Assembly (NCBI GenBank): GCA_000969725.1
Contig: JXSR01S019541.1
DNA: 55,179 nucleotides
Strand: one strand, 5' to 3'
Origin: Ophiothrix spiculata
Taxonomy: Eukaryota > Echinodermata > Ophiuroidea > Amphilepidida > Ophiotrichidae
This document shows, one piece after another, positions 1-13,066 of the stretch. Below the pieces are notes generated by a model. The model did no database searches, was not told the origin of the DNA, and was given only the letters and a program-made list of their open reading frames with translations. The translations under genes and the position numbers were made by a program. The stretch's first letter is position 1. Each line of letters opens with the position of its first letter.

Positions 1-24
1 TGAATGAGTGAGTGAGTGTGTGAG
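1..24. repeat. TGAG/TGTG short tandem repeat
   Basis: The window opens with about five copies of a 4-bp TGAG-type unit grading into TG repeats. This is a simple microsatellite cut by the window edge. Confidence 0.7.
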
Positions 25-120
25 GTAATGCAGGTGTGAGGGGTGTGTCAGAATATTTATAAAATAATGTGAATGTATCAGTCAGGAATATTACACAGAT
101 ATCTTAATTTTTCATAGTTT

Positions 121-468
121 TGTACAGGCTCCTTGGGTACTTTACCTTAGGAGTAGGCTGCGGTAGTTTACCTGCAGCCGTCTACTCCTTCCTGCTCTGC
201 AGTAGTGTGTATGTTTAGTTTATTCTAGTTTGATGTTAATCTTTATGTATTTTTAATATTATTCTTGGACATTTGTATATTAATTATTGTGTCTATTATA
301 GGCCTATTAATCAGATATATAGTTATTTCATTTGTTTTAATTTGTATGTAGTAAATTTTTAAATATGTTTGTAATGTATTTTTATATAGAGGGCCCTTAT
401 GGAAAGCAGTGCTGGACCACTGATAAGGCTACCCTCTTTAAAGATGTCAATAAATAAATAAATAAAAA
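121..468 (+). mobile_element. LINE 3' tail (non-LTR retrotransposon, 5'-truncated)
   Basis: A block of higher GC begins near 121 and ends with the self-complementary segment around GAGGGCCCTTATGG ... AAGGCTACCCTC, followed by ATGTCAATAAATAAATAAATAAAA (shown as a short TAAA repeat at 447-468). A GGGCCC hairpin followed by an (AATA)n tail is typical of CR1-like and related LINE 3' ends in marine invertebrates. No reverse transcriptase remains, so only the 3' untranslated end is present. The next base begins unit A. The 5' limit is uncertain. Confidence 0.6.
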
Positions 469-1883
469 TGTAATTGGATCGCTGTCACTATTGTTTTATG
501 AGTAAAGAAGATACACATTTCAAGTAATCAGTTTGTAAATATATAAATGTCATGAACGTCGGGGGCAACTAGGCTCAAAATAAAGACCACATTATGTTGA
601 GTATAGACCCAAAAGAACAGGTAAATTGACTTTGATGTCAATTTGAATACAAAAAGGCTACATACATTATTTATTGTCTGCTTTAAGTATGTGTGTTCGT
701 TCAAATATAGTGGAGTTTTGTCCGGGCCTTAGTGAAAAACATGCAAAATGTCTTTGTGGGAAATGATCAGAAATATGTAAAATTAATCTTTTTCATAGGA
801 CCAAGAGGTTACATTTACGGCTTTTTAGAAACGAACACCAAAATATAACCAATTAAAAGGCATCTGAGGTTTTTTCTACTGCTTAAGTTCAATTATTCTA
901 TTCTTCAAAATAATTTGTCGTGAAAATAATCCTTTTTGTTCCTTTCTCTTGAAAAGATAAATTTTATTACGGTAGTGCTGAAATAGAATGATCCTCGGCT
1001 ATACGTTGAAATGAATAGCAAAAGTAAGAAAAACATTATTGTAGATTTGACATTTTAATGCTAACGATTTATGACAGTTTGCTCACGAATAGATATTTTA
1101 TAAAAGCAAGCATTATAAATTACTATATGTAGGGGTGTGAATAGACATGCGATTTTATAAAGCAGATTAAAAGTAAGTATAATAAAGGACATTCATATAA
1201 AAGGAGCAAATACCTTTTTTTAGTCTCAATAGAGCAGATAATTCATTGCCACATTTGAAGAGGGAATTGATTCTATTCTTGACGGCAGCATTATCTCACA
1301 CAACGCAACATGTCACACTGTTGTCATTTTACTTTTGAAAGAATGAATTGAATTAATTTACAAGCAGCATTCGTATATGAAAAAAATAATCTCATAGAAA
1401 TTGAATTCTATATAAATGTTGTTATTACTGAACCGATGAAAATACCGTAATTGATTTTCATTATCATCTGCAAGACATATGTGACTGTCTATCCCAAACC
1501 AGCCGTAATTGCAGGCTCTTGTCATTTCCACTTGTTATAAGGATTAAAATGATACCTCAATAAGCTTCACTTGATTTCCAGAAGTGAGTATACTGTCCGT
1601 CAAAGGTTATCAGGGAGTAAAATATATAGCTGAGATAATTGCGTTTAAATATTAGTAAGCCGTATATACTTTCTGTTTACTGTCCTCAAAATATTATTTC
1701 ATATTTCTCATCATTTTTTTGAAATGAAACTTTGCTGGTAAGTAAGCACAAGGATTGCGAATCTGAATTCGGTAAATTACGACAGTGGCATGTATTGTCA
1801 CTGGTAGCGCAAAATTAAGATTGCTGAATTTACAGCTCGTTTGAGATGACTGGTCTCATATTTTATAAGCAGATATGTTATTT

Positions 1884-2007
1884 ATATTTATTCATGAAAA
1901 GCTACTAACTCTAGTTGGCAACTTAACTATTGTCTAACTGTCAAAATTTGGGAAGACAATAGGTTAGTCGCAAAATAGAGTAAGCAGGGTTTCATGAATA
2001 TGGGCCA
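1884..2007. mobile_element. Foldback MITE fragment with GGCCCATATTCATGAA end
   Basis: The right end reads, on the minus strand, TTGGCCCATATTCATGAAA. The left part contains TTCATGAAAAGC followed by sequence that pairs with the right half (GTTAGACAATAG against CTATTGTCTAAC-like segments). The element is about 124 bp with degenerate arms. It resembles the GGCCCGTATTCC-ended MITE at 34088-34255. The left terminus is decayed and no clean target duplication was found. Confidence 0.5.
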
Positions 2008-4962
2008 AGATATCTAAGGAAAACATCTGTAAAAACATTGTTGCTTCAGCTTATGGACGCAGCCATTATTTTGTGTTTCGCAAATATCGTTTAGTTTTGC
2101 AACAAGGATAAATAGGCCTATTCTGTCTGGGTAATAATGCCTTATTTATACAGCTATTGCAGATGTTCCAGAGACCGGTTTCATTATTGACATGCACATA
2201 TTCCACAGAATATAATTATTGCTTGACTTTGAATGCACGCATCATGACATCGTTGACAAAATGTGACTTAATGAAACTACACAATTATACCTGTGAAATA
2301 CAAAATTAAAATAATCAACAAAATTAAATAGGAAAAGGTCTCAAAGATTAAACAACACTGTAGCTGTTACAAATTTCATTCAAAATAACCAATAACCAGT
2401 ACGCCCTACATCTATTCAGAGATTGCATATTTTTAGATGGACTGCATTAAGAGTGTTTTCACCAGAATGATAAGATGCGCAACAGTGACAAGAATGATAG
2501 AAAGTAAACAATGTAAACAGAAATCTAACACCATAATTGGCTATCATTGCGCCACGGGTCTGTAGAGATGTTAGATGGTTTATTATCACACTACTTTACC
2601 ATTCCTGGCGAGCTTAAAAATACCTTATACAAATCAATGCCCACTATATAATGCTCTTTAAATAGGAATATTATAAATCAAATACTTGAAATAAGATTTT
2701 TTGCTTACTTGCAAATGTTCATCCAAACTCTTCGGACTGCAAAGAATTAATCGGTGGTATTGATTGGAGATGATTGGTTAGCAAAACCAGGACCGTGTCT
2801 CTAGTTTTGTATACGGTATAAGAGCCGCATTGATTTAGGTTTTTTATGATGAGGGGAACCAATCTAGATGGGTGATATTAAAATGATTTCTCGCTGCACA
2901 TAAACATGTTTTGCTACCTAGGTACATTGGTTTTTTTTTCAAAGGGTTATACATTTTTTTTTCAATTTCGAGCGGTGTTCAAATTATGCCTAAAGGGAGC
3001 ATATTAATTTATAGGAACGCACCTGTATTTGGCAATAAATTTTGGTTTTCTTATTATAAATAAAACGTCATAAGTCTATTCAAGTTAACAATTTCGTAAT
3101 GCGAAGAATTAATTTTCTCCTCAAAATATGAAAATAAAGTATCTGCTCAATTTAGGACTGAAACATCGTATACTCAATTGATATGAATAGGTATCTTTAT
3201 TATACTAACTTCGAATAACTTATCAAGTTTTGTGTCATTGTACATAAACGACCTTCTCATATTCTTGTGCAAACTGCACTACTGCAGTAAGTAATAGCAT
3301 ATACAGACAGTAATGTTTTCATTTCTTTCTTCAAGTATTATTCAATTTATTTATAGTTGATAGACAATCCGTTGCATACAGGCATCTAGTATTCCTAGTG
3401 TATTTTGTTTTGACAATCTCATGTCGTGTTACAAATGATGGAAATGCAATAGGGCTATTCTTATAAACGGATCGTGATGTATCCGGTGAAATAGGGTCTT
3501 TACTATACAGTAAAGTATAGGACATCAACAGAAAGATGACCCATTCCTGTTTCAATGCTAGATAGTATAATACAATATAGTGATGCAGAGGTAGTATTGT
3601 GTACGTGGAATTGCAATTTAAAATATTTCACTCTTAAACTACCTGGGAGGTAATGTCTTTAGGCTAATAAAATCACAATAATATTGATATAAGTTTTCTA
3701 AAAACGTTCGATTTCGAACCTACTGGTCTTCGAAAAGTGACTTAGCAGACGGTTTCGTCCTTAATTAGTATAAAAAGGTTTATCTTATGACGTTTCTCAA
3801 AAATACCAAACTTGGTCAACAAAATCAAATGTATTCAGTATTTAAACCGTTTCTGTTTTGTGTTATAGTAAAAAAACAAACATTGACAGCTTAATAGCTA
3901 GAACGACGACGACAGCAGCAGCAACAACAACACCAGAAACAACTTACATACAATATCAAGTTGATATTTGAATAAAAACTGTTTTATATTAAGTATTCCT
4001 TCTCAATATATATAGCATTATTGTAATTTTCGGTTTTGGTATCAGTTTTTACTTTTTCAAAACCAATAATAAAAATGGATAAACTTATTCTGATTATATT
4101 TTCGTTTAACATATTCATATGTCATATCAGTTTTACCTAAACTGACGTCGACTGTGTAGGCAAAGGTCATATCTACGACAGAGGTAAGATAAAACACATA
4201 AATGACAATTTATTATGTAACATTTTACTGGAAAGCCGGGTGTTTACTAGGCCGCTGTTTAAATTTATTTTCCAATAAAATCGAAGCCAAATAACTTTTT
4301 CGGATTTTATTTAACATATTCAATTACACTTACAATGTGCAAGTTTTAGCACATTTTAATGCAAAAATAACTTAAGGAACATGGTTTTTGAAATCTTTTC
4401 GCGACAAAAGTTTTGACTTTAATCCGACACAAAAAAGGAGGGGGATTCACCACCATTTTGAAACGGTTCATTCGATTTATATTTGTTCTGTATTTTGGTC
4501 ATATTTTAAGAATAATATTAGTATCAAAATCTTTCTTTTTATATATGTGGAGTCTCAATTTAGGTTCACATTAACCTTCAAAATGAAACGAATAATCATT
4601 TATATTTTAGAGAGCAATTATTTACTCAGGCAGCCTAATTAGGAACAGTAAGTAAAAGGAAACATTAGATGATAAATAAATATATTTCTCAATCCCCGAA
4701 TCAATGATAACAGATGCTCAGGTAGCAACCTAATTCTACGTGTTTTAATTCCCTTTGCCAAATATTTACTTAATATATAGTATATTCTCATGTCTGCTTA
4801 GCACTATAATGTTAGACATATCAGATTTATGTTATCCATATAAAGTTAGCACATGCAAAATGTAAAGCTATTATGTCATACAGGCATATGATCTGCCAAT
4901 AAAATAAATACATAGTAGACGTCTAGGGCATAAAATGTATCTCTTCCCAGATGATATTTTTG

Positions 4963-5072
4963 CACTTGAGTCTCCAAGCAGTAGAATATTCATGGACAAA
5001 CAGAGTGGCTTCCCCATATATTTGTACAAAAGATCAGGATATTATTTTGTCGAATCAGCTTTGCGTAAACTG
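4963..5072. other. Most conserved block of the long unit, copy A
   Basis: Positions 4963-4988 are identical to 12503-12528, 25732-25757 and 38051-38076, that is, in all four copies of the long unit. The A and B copies stay nearly identical to about 5072 and can be read open in one frame in both (ending ...SALRKL). Copies C and D carry different indels after the first 26 bp, so coding is not supported across the family. An upstream ACTAGACGTC-like motif is also shared. Function unknown. Confidence 0.6.
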
Positions 5073-5345
5073 TAAGGTATTTCGTAAGTTATAGGCGGAA
5101 AAATCATGACGAACACCAGTTTGATTACATAATGAAAAGAGTTACAGTTTCAAAGTTCCTATGAAATGGCGCATCATACTTGTTAGAGTATTGTTTTGAA
5201 TGGTTCATAAAAGTTTTTTCACGAAACAGTTATGTATTTGTGTGATCAAAGTTATAATAAAAATCAAATAATTTCCATTTTGTCGGAAAAAGAACCTACA
5301 CTGTTTGTTTCATGAAAAATGAATAATGTAAGCAATAAACGACAA

Positions 5346-7015
5346 AGCCACATATTTTCACTCGTTATCATTTTCGGACTTGTGAACGTTTGGACTGGTG
5401 AACCATGGGACTAAAGGACTTTTAATGAGAATGCAAGATAAATATAAAACAATTTAACTGTTACATAATCTCAAAGTTAATGATACCAGTTATTATTTAG
5501 ATTTTGGATTTGTATTGCAAGCTTTTAAAATAATATGAAAAAAATACAGATGAATAGGAATAACTCGTCCTGAACTGCATCTCGAACTACACTTATTTCT
5601 GTTTCTGTATATTCCTTGCTTCACCGTGTATTTACCTCGAACTGTTTGGCATACTTTTTCCACATATGGCATTACAAATACTGAAACGAGATGGGACAGA
5701 GAGGCGATATCTTTAGTATGTACTCTCAGATGAGTCTACAGCTTTATAGCCTATTGTTAGTTGCAATTTCAAGTCAGGAACTAGTCAGGACGATGACCTG
5801 TTCCTGTTTTACTGCAAGCTGTAGGATAAAGAGATATTCTGACTGACATGTTAATCAAAAGGGGATCTGGGGATGTTTTATAAAATCCAGGAGCTAAAGA
5901 CTTTTTGCAAGAATCGAAACGACAATGAAGTTAATATGATTGTCATTAAATTGACATGAATATGGACTTAAAACCAAATTTCAACTGTTTACATTTGTGG
6001 CTCAATATTATGCTTTGCACAAAAAAATATATTGTACACTGAGTCATCATCAAATGAAAGCTACATGTTTTCTTTCGAAAATTGCCATTTCTTTATGCAA
6101 AACCTTATGATATAAGATATTTTATATCAAAAATATTTAAGTATTCTTTCAAGTTATTTTGACGGGTAGATAGAGGAATGACTTATTATTTTGATTTTTT
6201 TTTACTTCATGGATATACCATGGGTTTAGACTGAAATCGGTGCACCATGTCGGTCATATTCAAAACTTGTAATGAAAGAACAAAACGTAATGAGTTATTT
6301 CAACAATTTGAAGTGACCCTTTTCTACAGACTATATCTTGAGCGGTTTAAGATTGTCAGCACCAGAAATCAAAATTACAAACATCAGTTTTACATGCTGT
6401 AAGAATGCATATAAAAAAAGATAATGTTTGCTTTTTAATTTTTAGAGCGAAAGTTCTCCGTAAAAAAGTCTAAATAAAACAAAATACATGACTGCTGATA
6501 ATTGAAAATATTATGAACTTCTGGTGTGTTTTTTTTTCAAAAAAAAAGGGTACTCATGGCGCACCTTACATTATCGCGGTGATGTGTAAATGATGCATTC
6601 TATATTGACATCTAGCTGTTAATCATATATCTAATTCTCCCAGTCGCTGTTGAATTTTCTTCTCCAGATTTTTTCTACTACAACAAAATATACTATTCAA
6701 CGAAGTATCCGTGTATAATCACTACTACTTTAAGGCTCTGCAATATCCAACCCATTCCGTGTTGAGTAAGACATCTCTCCCAGGGGTGATTTTACATGTC
6801 TTATTGTGGATGATAAAGGCCATTTTCATGCTTGACACTTAAAATGACAAGTCCCCAAGGTTACATTTGAAGGACTGTGTTCAATTTAATGGAAACGAAG
6901 TTGATATTAAAGCAAAGCTCTATTAAATGACAAACATGCCATGCCAAACTTTTTGATAATAAATGTCAATTGCTGTAATAGTCAAGACAAGTAGAGCGTA
7001 TTAAAGTCAGTTATG
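5346..7015. other. Spacer between units A and B, with a fragment of the C/D-type unit start
   Basis: AT-rich spacer. Segment about 5690-5830 resembles 20040-20160 and 33910-34020 (GAGTCTACAGCTTTATAGCC, then a run containing GTTAGTTGCAATTTC and CAGGAACT). It is therefore a fifth, partial copy of the unit start. Elsewhere there are only poly-A and poly-T runs. No gene was recognised. Confidence 0.55.
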
Positions 7016-9476
7016 TAATTAGATTAAAACTCTCGTATCACTACTGTTTTATGAATAAAGCAGATAAAATAAGATAACATTTTACGTAATCAGTTTGTTA
7101 ATACATAAATGTAATGAACGTCGGTGGCAACTAGGCTCAAAATAAAGACCATGCTATGTTGATCTTGAGTATAGACCCAAAAGGACAGACAAATGGACTT
7201 TGATGTCAGTTTGAATACATATAGGCCACATAAATGAATTATTGTCAGCTTTAAGTATGTGTGTTTGTTCACCTTGAATCAGCCGCAAATGCAGCAAACT
7301 ATTTTGAACTCTAAGTAAATTACATGAACTCATGGGCAATTCCTTCCACTTGAGAATCACCAAGTCCATATAGGGTTCGGTGCAACAATCGGTCTTGGTT
7401 AGACGTGTTATAAAGAATGATAGGTAAGAGTGAGATTAAGGCTGGTGTTACTAAATTTGCCTAAGTAAATATTAGACCTAAATTACTTTTTACAACTTAG
7501 ATATCAATGTTCAGGTTCTTTTTTAATATTGCCAAAAAAAGGTTTTGTTCCAATTTATGTGAAAACACTTCAGTAGTAAAGTTGCTATTAAAGACCAACT
7601 TTCTTCTTAAATGTTGATGCTTATCATTTACAAAGTTATTATCTTACACGAAGATTATAGAAATGTCAACGCATCATCAACGTTTGTCTTGTCTTAAAAG
7701 CGCTTACATCGGGTTCAAAAACAGAAATTTATTTGTTTTATTACTTTGAAAAATGTTATCAAAGAATGACTTAAATCTAAGTGAATTACAAGACTAGTGG
7801 TGATCCAGCAAATTAATTTCTTACAGGTTCACAGTCCTTAAAATATCATTTATATATGAAAAATATTTTTTTCTTAGGACCAAGAGGTTGCATTTACGGC
7901 TTAAATATAATTGTTGTATTCATCAGAGTAATAATCAGACTAAAATAACCCCTTTTGTTCCTTTCTCTTAAAAAGATCAATTTTATCACGATAGTACCAA
8001 AATAGAACGACTAGAGCACCGAATCTTCAAGAAAGATGTTCGTCATTATATAGTTTTCAATTTTGAAAGTTATTTTTACCAGGTGTTTGGTTTTAGATAG
8101 TGTCGTTTTATCAGCTCAGTAATATCTAGGTTAATCAATAAAATACAATTACTAAAGGAATAAAGAAACTGCAAGGTAATTGAGAATTGTGATTGACGCG
8201 GTTTTGATATTTTTGAGTTAAGCACGTTACAAACTTTAATAAGAAAAATAAGAGTTAGTTTATCACATGGAAATACTTTGAAATAAATACATATTTCAAT
8301 AATTATAGATTAATATATTTCATGAAACCATAAATAGTTATTTGCAAAAGTGACTAATTTGGAGCATCTTAAATACCCCCAATCAGTACTGTCCCCAATC
8401 TTCTACTTAAAGGTTATTTGCATTGTAATATTCGAAAAGGATTGATCATTTTTGAAATGGATAACACTCAAGAAAAGTAAGAAAAAATGGTAGATTTCAC
8501 ATTTTAATGCTATCGCTTTGTGACAGTTTGTTAACGAATAGATATTTTATAAAAGCAAGCATTATAAATTACTATGTGTAGGTGTGTGAATAGACATGCG
8601 ATTTGATAAAAGTCAGTATAATAAAGGACATTCATATACTAAAGGAGCAAATGGTTTTTTGAGTCTCAATAGAGCAGATAATTCATTGGCACATTTGAAG
8701 AGGAAATTGATTCTATTCTTGACGACAGCATTATCCAAAGCAACGCAACATGTCGCACAGTTGTCATTTTATTTTTAAAAGAATGAATTGAATTAATTTA
8801 CAAGCAGGATACGTATATGAAAAAAAAAATCATCTCATAGAAATTGAATTCTATATAAATGTTTTTATTACCGAACCGGTGAAAATACCGTAATTGATGT
8901 TCATTATCATCTACAAGACATATGTGACTGTCTATCCCATACCAGCCGTAAATGAAGGCTCTTGTCATTTTCACTTGTTATAAGGATTAAGTTGATACCT
9001 CAATGAACTTCACTTGATTTCAAGAATTTAGTATACTGTCCGTCAAAGAAACCGGTTACATTATTGACATGCACATATGCCACAGAACAGAGTGATTGTT
9101 TGGCTTAGAATGCACGCATCATGACATCGTTGACAAAATGTGACTTAATGAAACTTCACAGTAACACCTGTGAAATAAAGAATAAAAATAATCAACAAAA
9201 TTAAATATGGAAAGGTCTCCAAGATTAAACAACACTGTAGCCGTTACAAATTTCATTCAAAATAGCCAATAAACAGTACGCCCTACATCTATTTAGAGAT
9301 TGCATAATTTAAGATGGACTGCATTAAGAGTGTTTTCACCAGAATGATAAGATGCGCATCAGGGACAAGAATGATAGGAAGTAAACATGTAAAAAAACCT
9401 TCTTCTCCAATGTAAAAAGAAATCTGACACTATAATTGGCTACCATTGTCCCATGGGACTGTGATTATCACACTAC

Positions 9477-10181
9477 CAAGGAGGATGAATATAGGAGATG
9501 ACACTTCGTTAAAACCATGGCTCCAATTTGTTTTTTAATTTCTGCGTCCCAGATATTTTAGAGGGCAGTATGATGTTGAAATTTGCGGTGGTTGTCGATG
9601 CTCTGCTCTTTGTTATTTTTTTAAATTTAATTTTAAAGTTTATTTTTATTCCATAAATATGTAGACATCAATTTAATTTATATTAAAAATTCATTCGCAA
9701 ACATTACAGCCTTGCCGGAACTCGAACCCATACCAACCTGTTTTTTTCTCTCGGAAGTATTTACAAAAGCGCTACCGACTGCGCAACTGAGCCAGTTGAT
9801 ACTCATGGATTGAATAATTACCTTTATACGTACACAATACCGCGGCAACCTTTGATCAACCTGAAAAGCTATAAATTTGGACAATGAAAATTGGAAAGTT
9901 GTATGATTTTGAGATGTAGATTTTTCAATCAATTGCTTTGGTGTTTTATACAAAATTTCGTGAATTTTACGTTTAGGTCACTTCCGCTGTGTTTATGTTG
10001 TTTAACAATTGATTTTTGTGCACCGTTAAATATTCGGTAAAACTGCCCTCTTTAAAATCGCCGACGACGTTTTTGTTTGTTGAACCGCCATGTTTGGAGC
10101 CACGGTCTTTTGATGGTTTCTTTAACCATTCGTTTTATTCGCGTCAAAATTACATAAAGTAATGGAGCTGTCAGGGGCCTG
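9477..10181. mobile_element. Non-autonomous insertion (about 705 bp) with 7-bp target duplication
   Basis: Copy A reads TATCACACTACTTTACC without interruption near 2586. In copy B the sequence ACACTAC occurs on both sides of this segment (9470-9476 and 10182-10188), which marks an insertion with a 7-bp target duplication. Internally it has subterminal inverted similarity: GGCTCCAA and AGAGGGCAG on the left pair with TTGGAGCC and CTGCCCTCT on the right. A tRNA-like stretch lies inside on the minus strand (9709-9798). No transposase was found. The superfamily is not assigned. Confidence 0.65.
9709..9798 (-). ncRNA. tRNA-like sequence (SINE head or captured tRNA relic)
   Basis: On the minus strand the segment contains an A-box-like TGGCTCAGTTGCGCAGTCGG followed by TAGCGC, and a B-box-like GGGTTCGAGTTCC about 45 nt later, followed by GGCAAGGC. 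The spacing and order fit an RNA polymerase III internal promoter of tRNA type. The anticodon arm is disrupted by a poly-A run and the acceptor stem does not pair well. It is therefore a tRNA-derived SINE head or a relic, not a working tRNA gene. It lies inside the inserted element 9477-10181. Confidence 0.55.
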
Positions 10182-10223
10182 ACACTACTTTACCATTCCT
10201 GGCGAGCTTAAAAACGCCTTATA

Positions 10224-11051
10224 CAGCTTGTCCCAATATTAATGCAACGAGCGAATCAAAAAGCCCTTTAAATCGACTTTGATCTGATTTGTAAGTTAAG
10301 ACTTCCAGCTAAAGAAATGCAAACTTAAAATAAAGAGAATTCTGCAAAAAACTGGAGCACAATAAATCCAAACCAATCTTACATGACCTGTACCTAACAT
10401 TAAGTGGTATTTTAAGTTAATTTGTACCTTAAATAGGTCAAAATTTTCATTTAAAGTACGGATCTTCCTGATACTCTCAAATTCCATGACTCTTGTTACT
10501 TCTGGTGCAACAATCAGGTAGTTTAGGATACAATTTCCACCAAAGAGTCGAAAAAATGAGTTCTAATGAAAGGTGTCTACCAATAATAAGTCTTTAACCG
10601 AAATCACGGAAGAAAACTAAAGACAAAGGAGTTTAGGACTTTATTATTCATCTGGCCCATTAAGGGGACGCAACAGGTTGACAAAACCAGACGCAATAAC
10701 CTGCTTAATATCAGCAGATCATCATTAAATTGAGTCCTTATGTCATGAAATGGCTTCAAGGGATGCTTCTCCTAATCATGTGATGTTTTTAGCAATTTCC
10801 AATCAACGTGAGCTCTATGACGTCACCAAAGGTGAAACTTTACAGATTAACAAATCGGACCATCAAGATTTTTCAGGTCTTTATAAAATGTGCAATAACT
10901 TTTGATTCAGAGATTCAAATTAAACAAAAAAAATTTCCTGTAAAAGCCAATGGTCTACTCTATAGTATTATTGTAACGTTTGCTCACCATTGGGCTCTGT
11001 TCTCTCCAAGTAAAATGTCAAAGTTTGTTGCGTTTTTTGTGGGACACCCTG
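10224..11051. mobile_element. Mariner-like MITE, TA target duplication, empty site in copy A
   Basis: The ends are CAGCTTGTCCCA...AATGCAAC on the left and, inverted, CAGGGTGTCCCAC...AACGCAAC on the right, flanked by TA on each side (10222-10223, 11052-11053). Copy A carries the uninterrupted site CTTATACAAATCAATG near 2617-2632 with one TA. A CAGGGTGTCCCA end and TA duplication fit the Tc1/mariner superfamily. At 828 bp it has no transposase: the frames at 10296-10487 (-) and 10808-11092 (+) show no DDD/DDE-type domain. Non-autonomous or internally decayed. Confidence 0.75.
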
Positions 11052-11703
11052 TACAATTAATCAATGTCCACTATATTATGCTGTTTAAATAGGAATATTA
11101 TAAATCAAATACTTGAAATAAGATTTTTGCTTACTTGCAAATGTTCATCCAAACGCTTCGGACTGCAGAGAATTAATAGGTTGTATTGACTGGAGATGAT
11201 TGGTTAGCAAAACCAGGACCATGTCTCTAGTTTTGTATACGGTATAAGAGCAGTATTGATTTCAGTTTATTATGATGAGGGGAACCCATCTAGATGGGTC
11301 ATATTAAAATAATTTCTCGTTGCAAGTAGACATCTTTTGCTCCATAGGTACATTGTTTTTTTATTCAAAGGGATATACTTTTTTTTTTCATTTTTGAACG
11401 GTGTTCAAATTATGCCCAAAGGGAGCACACCAATTAATAGGATCGCAACTGTATTTGGTGATTAATTTTGGTTTCCTTATTATAAGTAAAATGTCATAAG
11501 TCTGTTAAAGTTAGTAATTTTCTCCTCAAATATGAAAAGAAAGTATCTGTTCAATTTAGGCCTGACAAATCGTATACTCAATTGATATGAATAGGTATCT
11601 TTCATTATACTAACTTATCAAGTTTTATGTACATATTTTCCCTTTCTTTCTTCAAGTATTATTCAATTTATTTATAGTTGATGGACAATCCGTTGCAGTT
11701 ATT

Positions 11704-11845
11704 TTCATAGTAAATTGCTTTCGAAAACTAGATATATGGATTATAGCTGATATGCTACAAAAACACAGTGTTGAGAATTTTCCGTATCAGGCCGAGATGG
11801 ACAAGTGTTTTGTTAGACATATAATAAAAAAAAACCCGACAGGCA
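11704..11845. other. Copy B-specific segment of about 140 bp
   Basis: This segment interrupts the alignment between A (near 3375-3380) and B. Copy A runs directly from CAATCCGTTGCA to TACAGGCATCTAG. No inverted ends were recognised, so it could be an insertion in B or a deletion in A. Confidence 0.45.
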
Positions 11846-12502
11846 TCTAGTATTCTTAGTGTATTTTGTTTTGACAATCTTATGTCGTGTAACAAATGAT
11901 GGAAATGCAATAGGGCTATTCTTATAAGCGGATTGTGATGTAGCCGGTGTTATAGGTATCACAATCACCTGATCTTACTGTTCAGTTTGTACAGTAAAGT
12001 ACAGGCTAACAATGTCTTCGATTTATATGTGTTCTCTATTTTGGTCATATTTTAAGAATAATAAAATCTTTCTTTTTATATATGTGAAGTCTCAATTTAG
12101 GTTCATATTAACCTTCAAAATGAAACGAATAATCATTTATATTTTAGAGAGCAATTATTCACTCAGCCAGCTTAGTTAGGATCAGTAAGTAAAAGGAAAC
12201 ATTAGATGCTAAATATATATATTTCTCAATCCCCGAATCAATAATAACATACGCTCAGGTAGCAGCCCAATTCTACATGTTTTAATTTCCTTTGCCAAAT
12301 ATTTACTTAAAATATAGTATATTCTCATGTCTGCTTAGCACTATAATGTTAGACATATCAGTTTTATGTTATCCATATAAAGTTAGCACATCCAAAATAT
12401 AAAGCTATATGTCATGCATACAGGCATATGATCTGCCATTAAACTTAATACATAGTAGACGTCTAGTGCATAAAATGTATCTCCTCTCAGTTGATATTTT
12501 TA

Positions 12503-12616
12503 CACTTGAGTCTCCAAGCAGTAGAATATTCATGGACAAACAGAGTGGCTTCCCCATATATTTGTACAAAAGATCAGGATATTGTTTTGTCGAATCAGCT
12601 TTGCGTAAGCTGTAAG
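12503..12616. other. Most conserved block of the long unit, copy B
   Basis: Counterpart of 4963-5072. The first 26 bp are identical in all four copies of the unit. The surrounding frame (12409-12615) is open but has no recognised domain and is not kept in copies C and D. Confidence 0.6.
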
Positions 12617-12925
12617 GTATTTCGCAAGTTATAGGCGGAAAAATGACGGAACACCATATTTCCTCGTACTGAATAGAGTTACAGTTTCAAAGTCCCTATG
12701 AAATGGCGCATCATACTTTGGCATTGTTAGATTATTGTTTTGAATGGTTCATAAAAGTTTTACTCGAAACAATTATGTATTTGTGTGATCAACGTTATAA
12801 TAAAAATCAAACGATTTCCATTTTGTCGGAAAACGAACCTACACTGTTTGTTTCATACAAAATGAATAATGTAAGCAATAAACACCAAAGTAACATATTT
12901 TTGGCGCTTATTTTATTTTCGACAT

Positions 12926-13064
12926 AATTTCACCAGGATCGTTGACATTGAGAAGTTTGGGCACGAAATGTATTGCCGTAGAACTTTTTGTAATGGCAGA
13001 AAACATTTTTAACTTGATAAATGCTGATTAAATTACAAATAATCATTTACAAGTTGATATGACA
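12926..13064. other. AT-rich spacer
   Basis: Sequence between the end of unit B and the MITE at 13067. Nothing recognisable. Confidence 0.4.
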
Positions 13065-13066
13065 TA

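Larger units (their letters stand above)
470..5345 (+). repeat. Long duplicated unit, copy A
   Basis: Copy A of a long non-coding unit. It aligns in order and orientation with 7016-12925 (copy B). Examples: the block around 545-690 matches 7110-7265; 1060-1480 matches 8490-8940; 2160-2580 matches 9050-9440; 2590-3200 matches 10190-11600; and 4470-5340 matches 12020-12925. Segment 3508-3745 also resembles the start of copies C and D (20060-20330 and 33920-34350), so A belongs to the four-copy family. No conserved reading frame is seen; differences between copies include many indels. Relative to B, copy A keeps 1613-2170 and about 3500-4470, and lacks the MITEs found in B. Confidence 0.8.
7016..12925 (+). 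repeat. Long duplicated unit, copy B
   Basis: Copy B aligns collinearly with copy A (470-5345) over most of its length. It carries about 600 bp absent from A between 7270 and 7850, has lost the equivalent of A 1613-2170 (junction near 9050), and has lost about 0.9 kb near 11990-12020. It has gained three segments: 9477-10181, 10224-11051 and about 11704-11845. Because one copy lacks each insertion, A and B act as natural empty/filled site pairs. Short reading frames inside, for example at 8596-8778 and 12409-12615, have no recognisable domain. Confidence 0.8.

Noticed and set aside
12409-12615. Open frame ending ...SALRKL, partly shared with copy A
   Set aside because: Open in A and B only because the copies are nearly identical there. 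Copies C and D have frame-breaking indels, and there is no start, splice or domain evidence.
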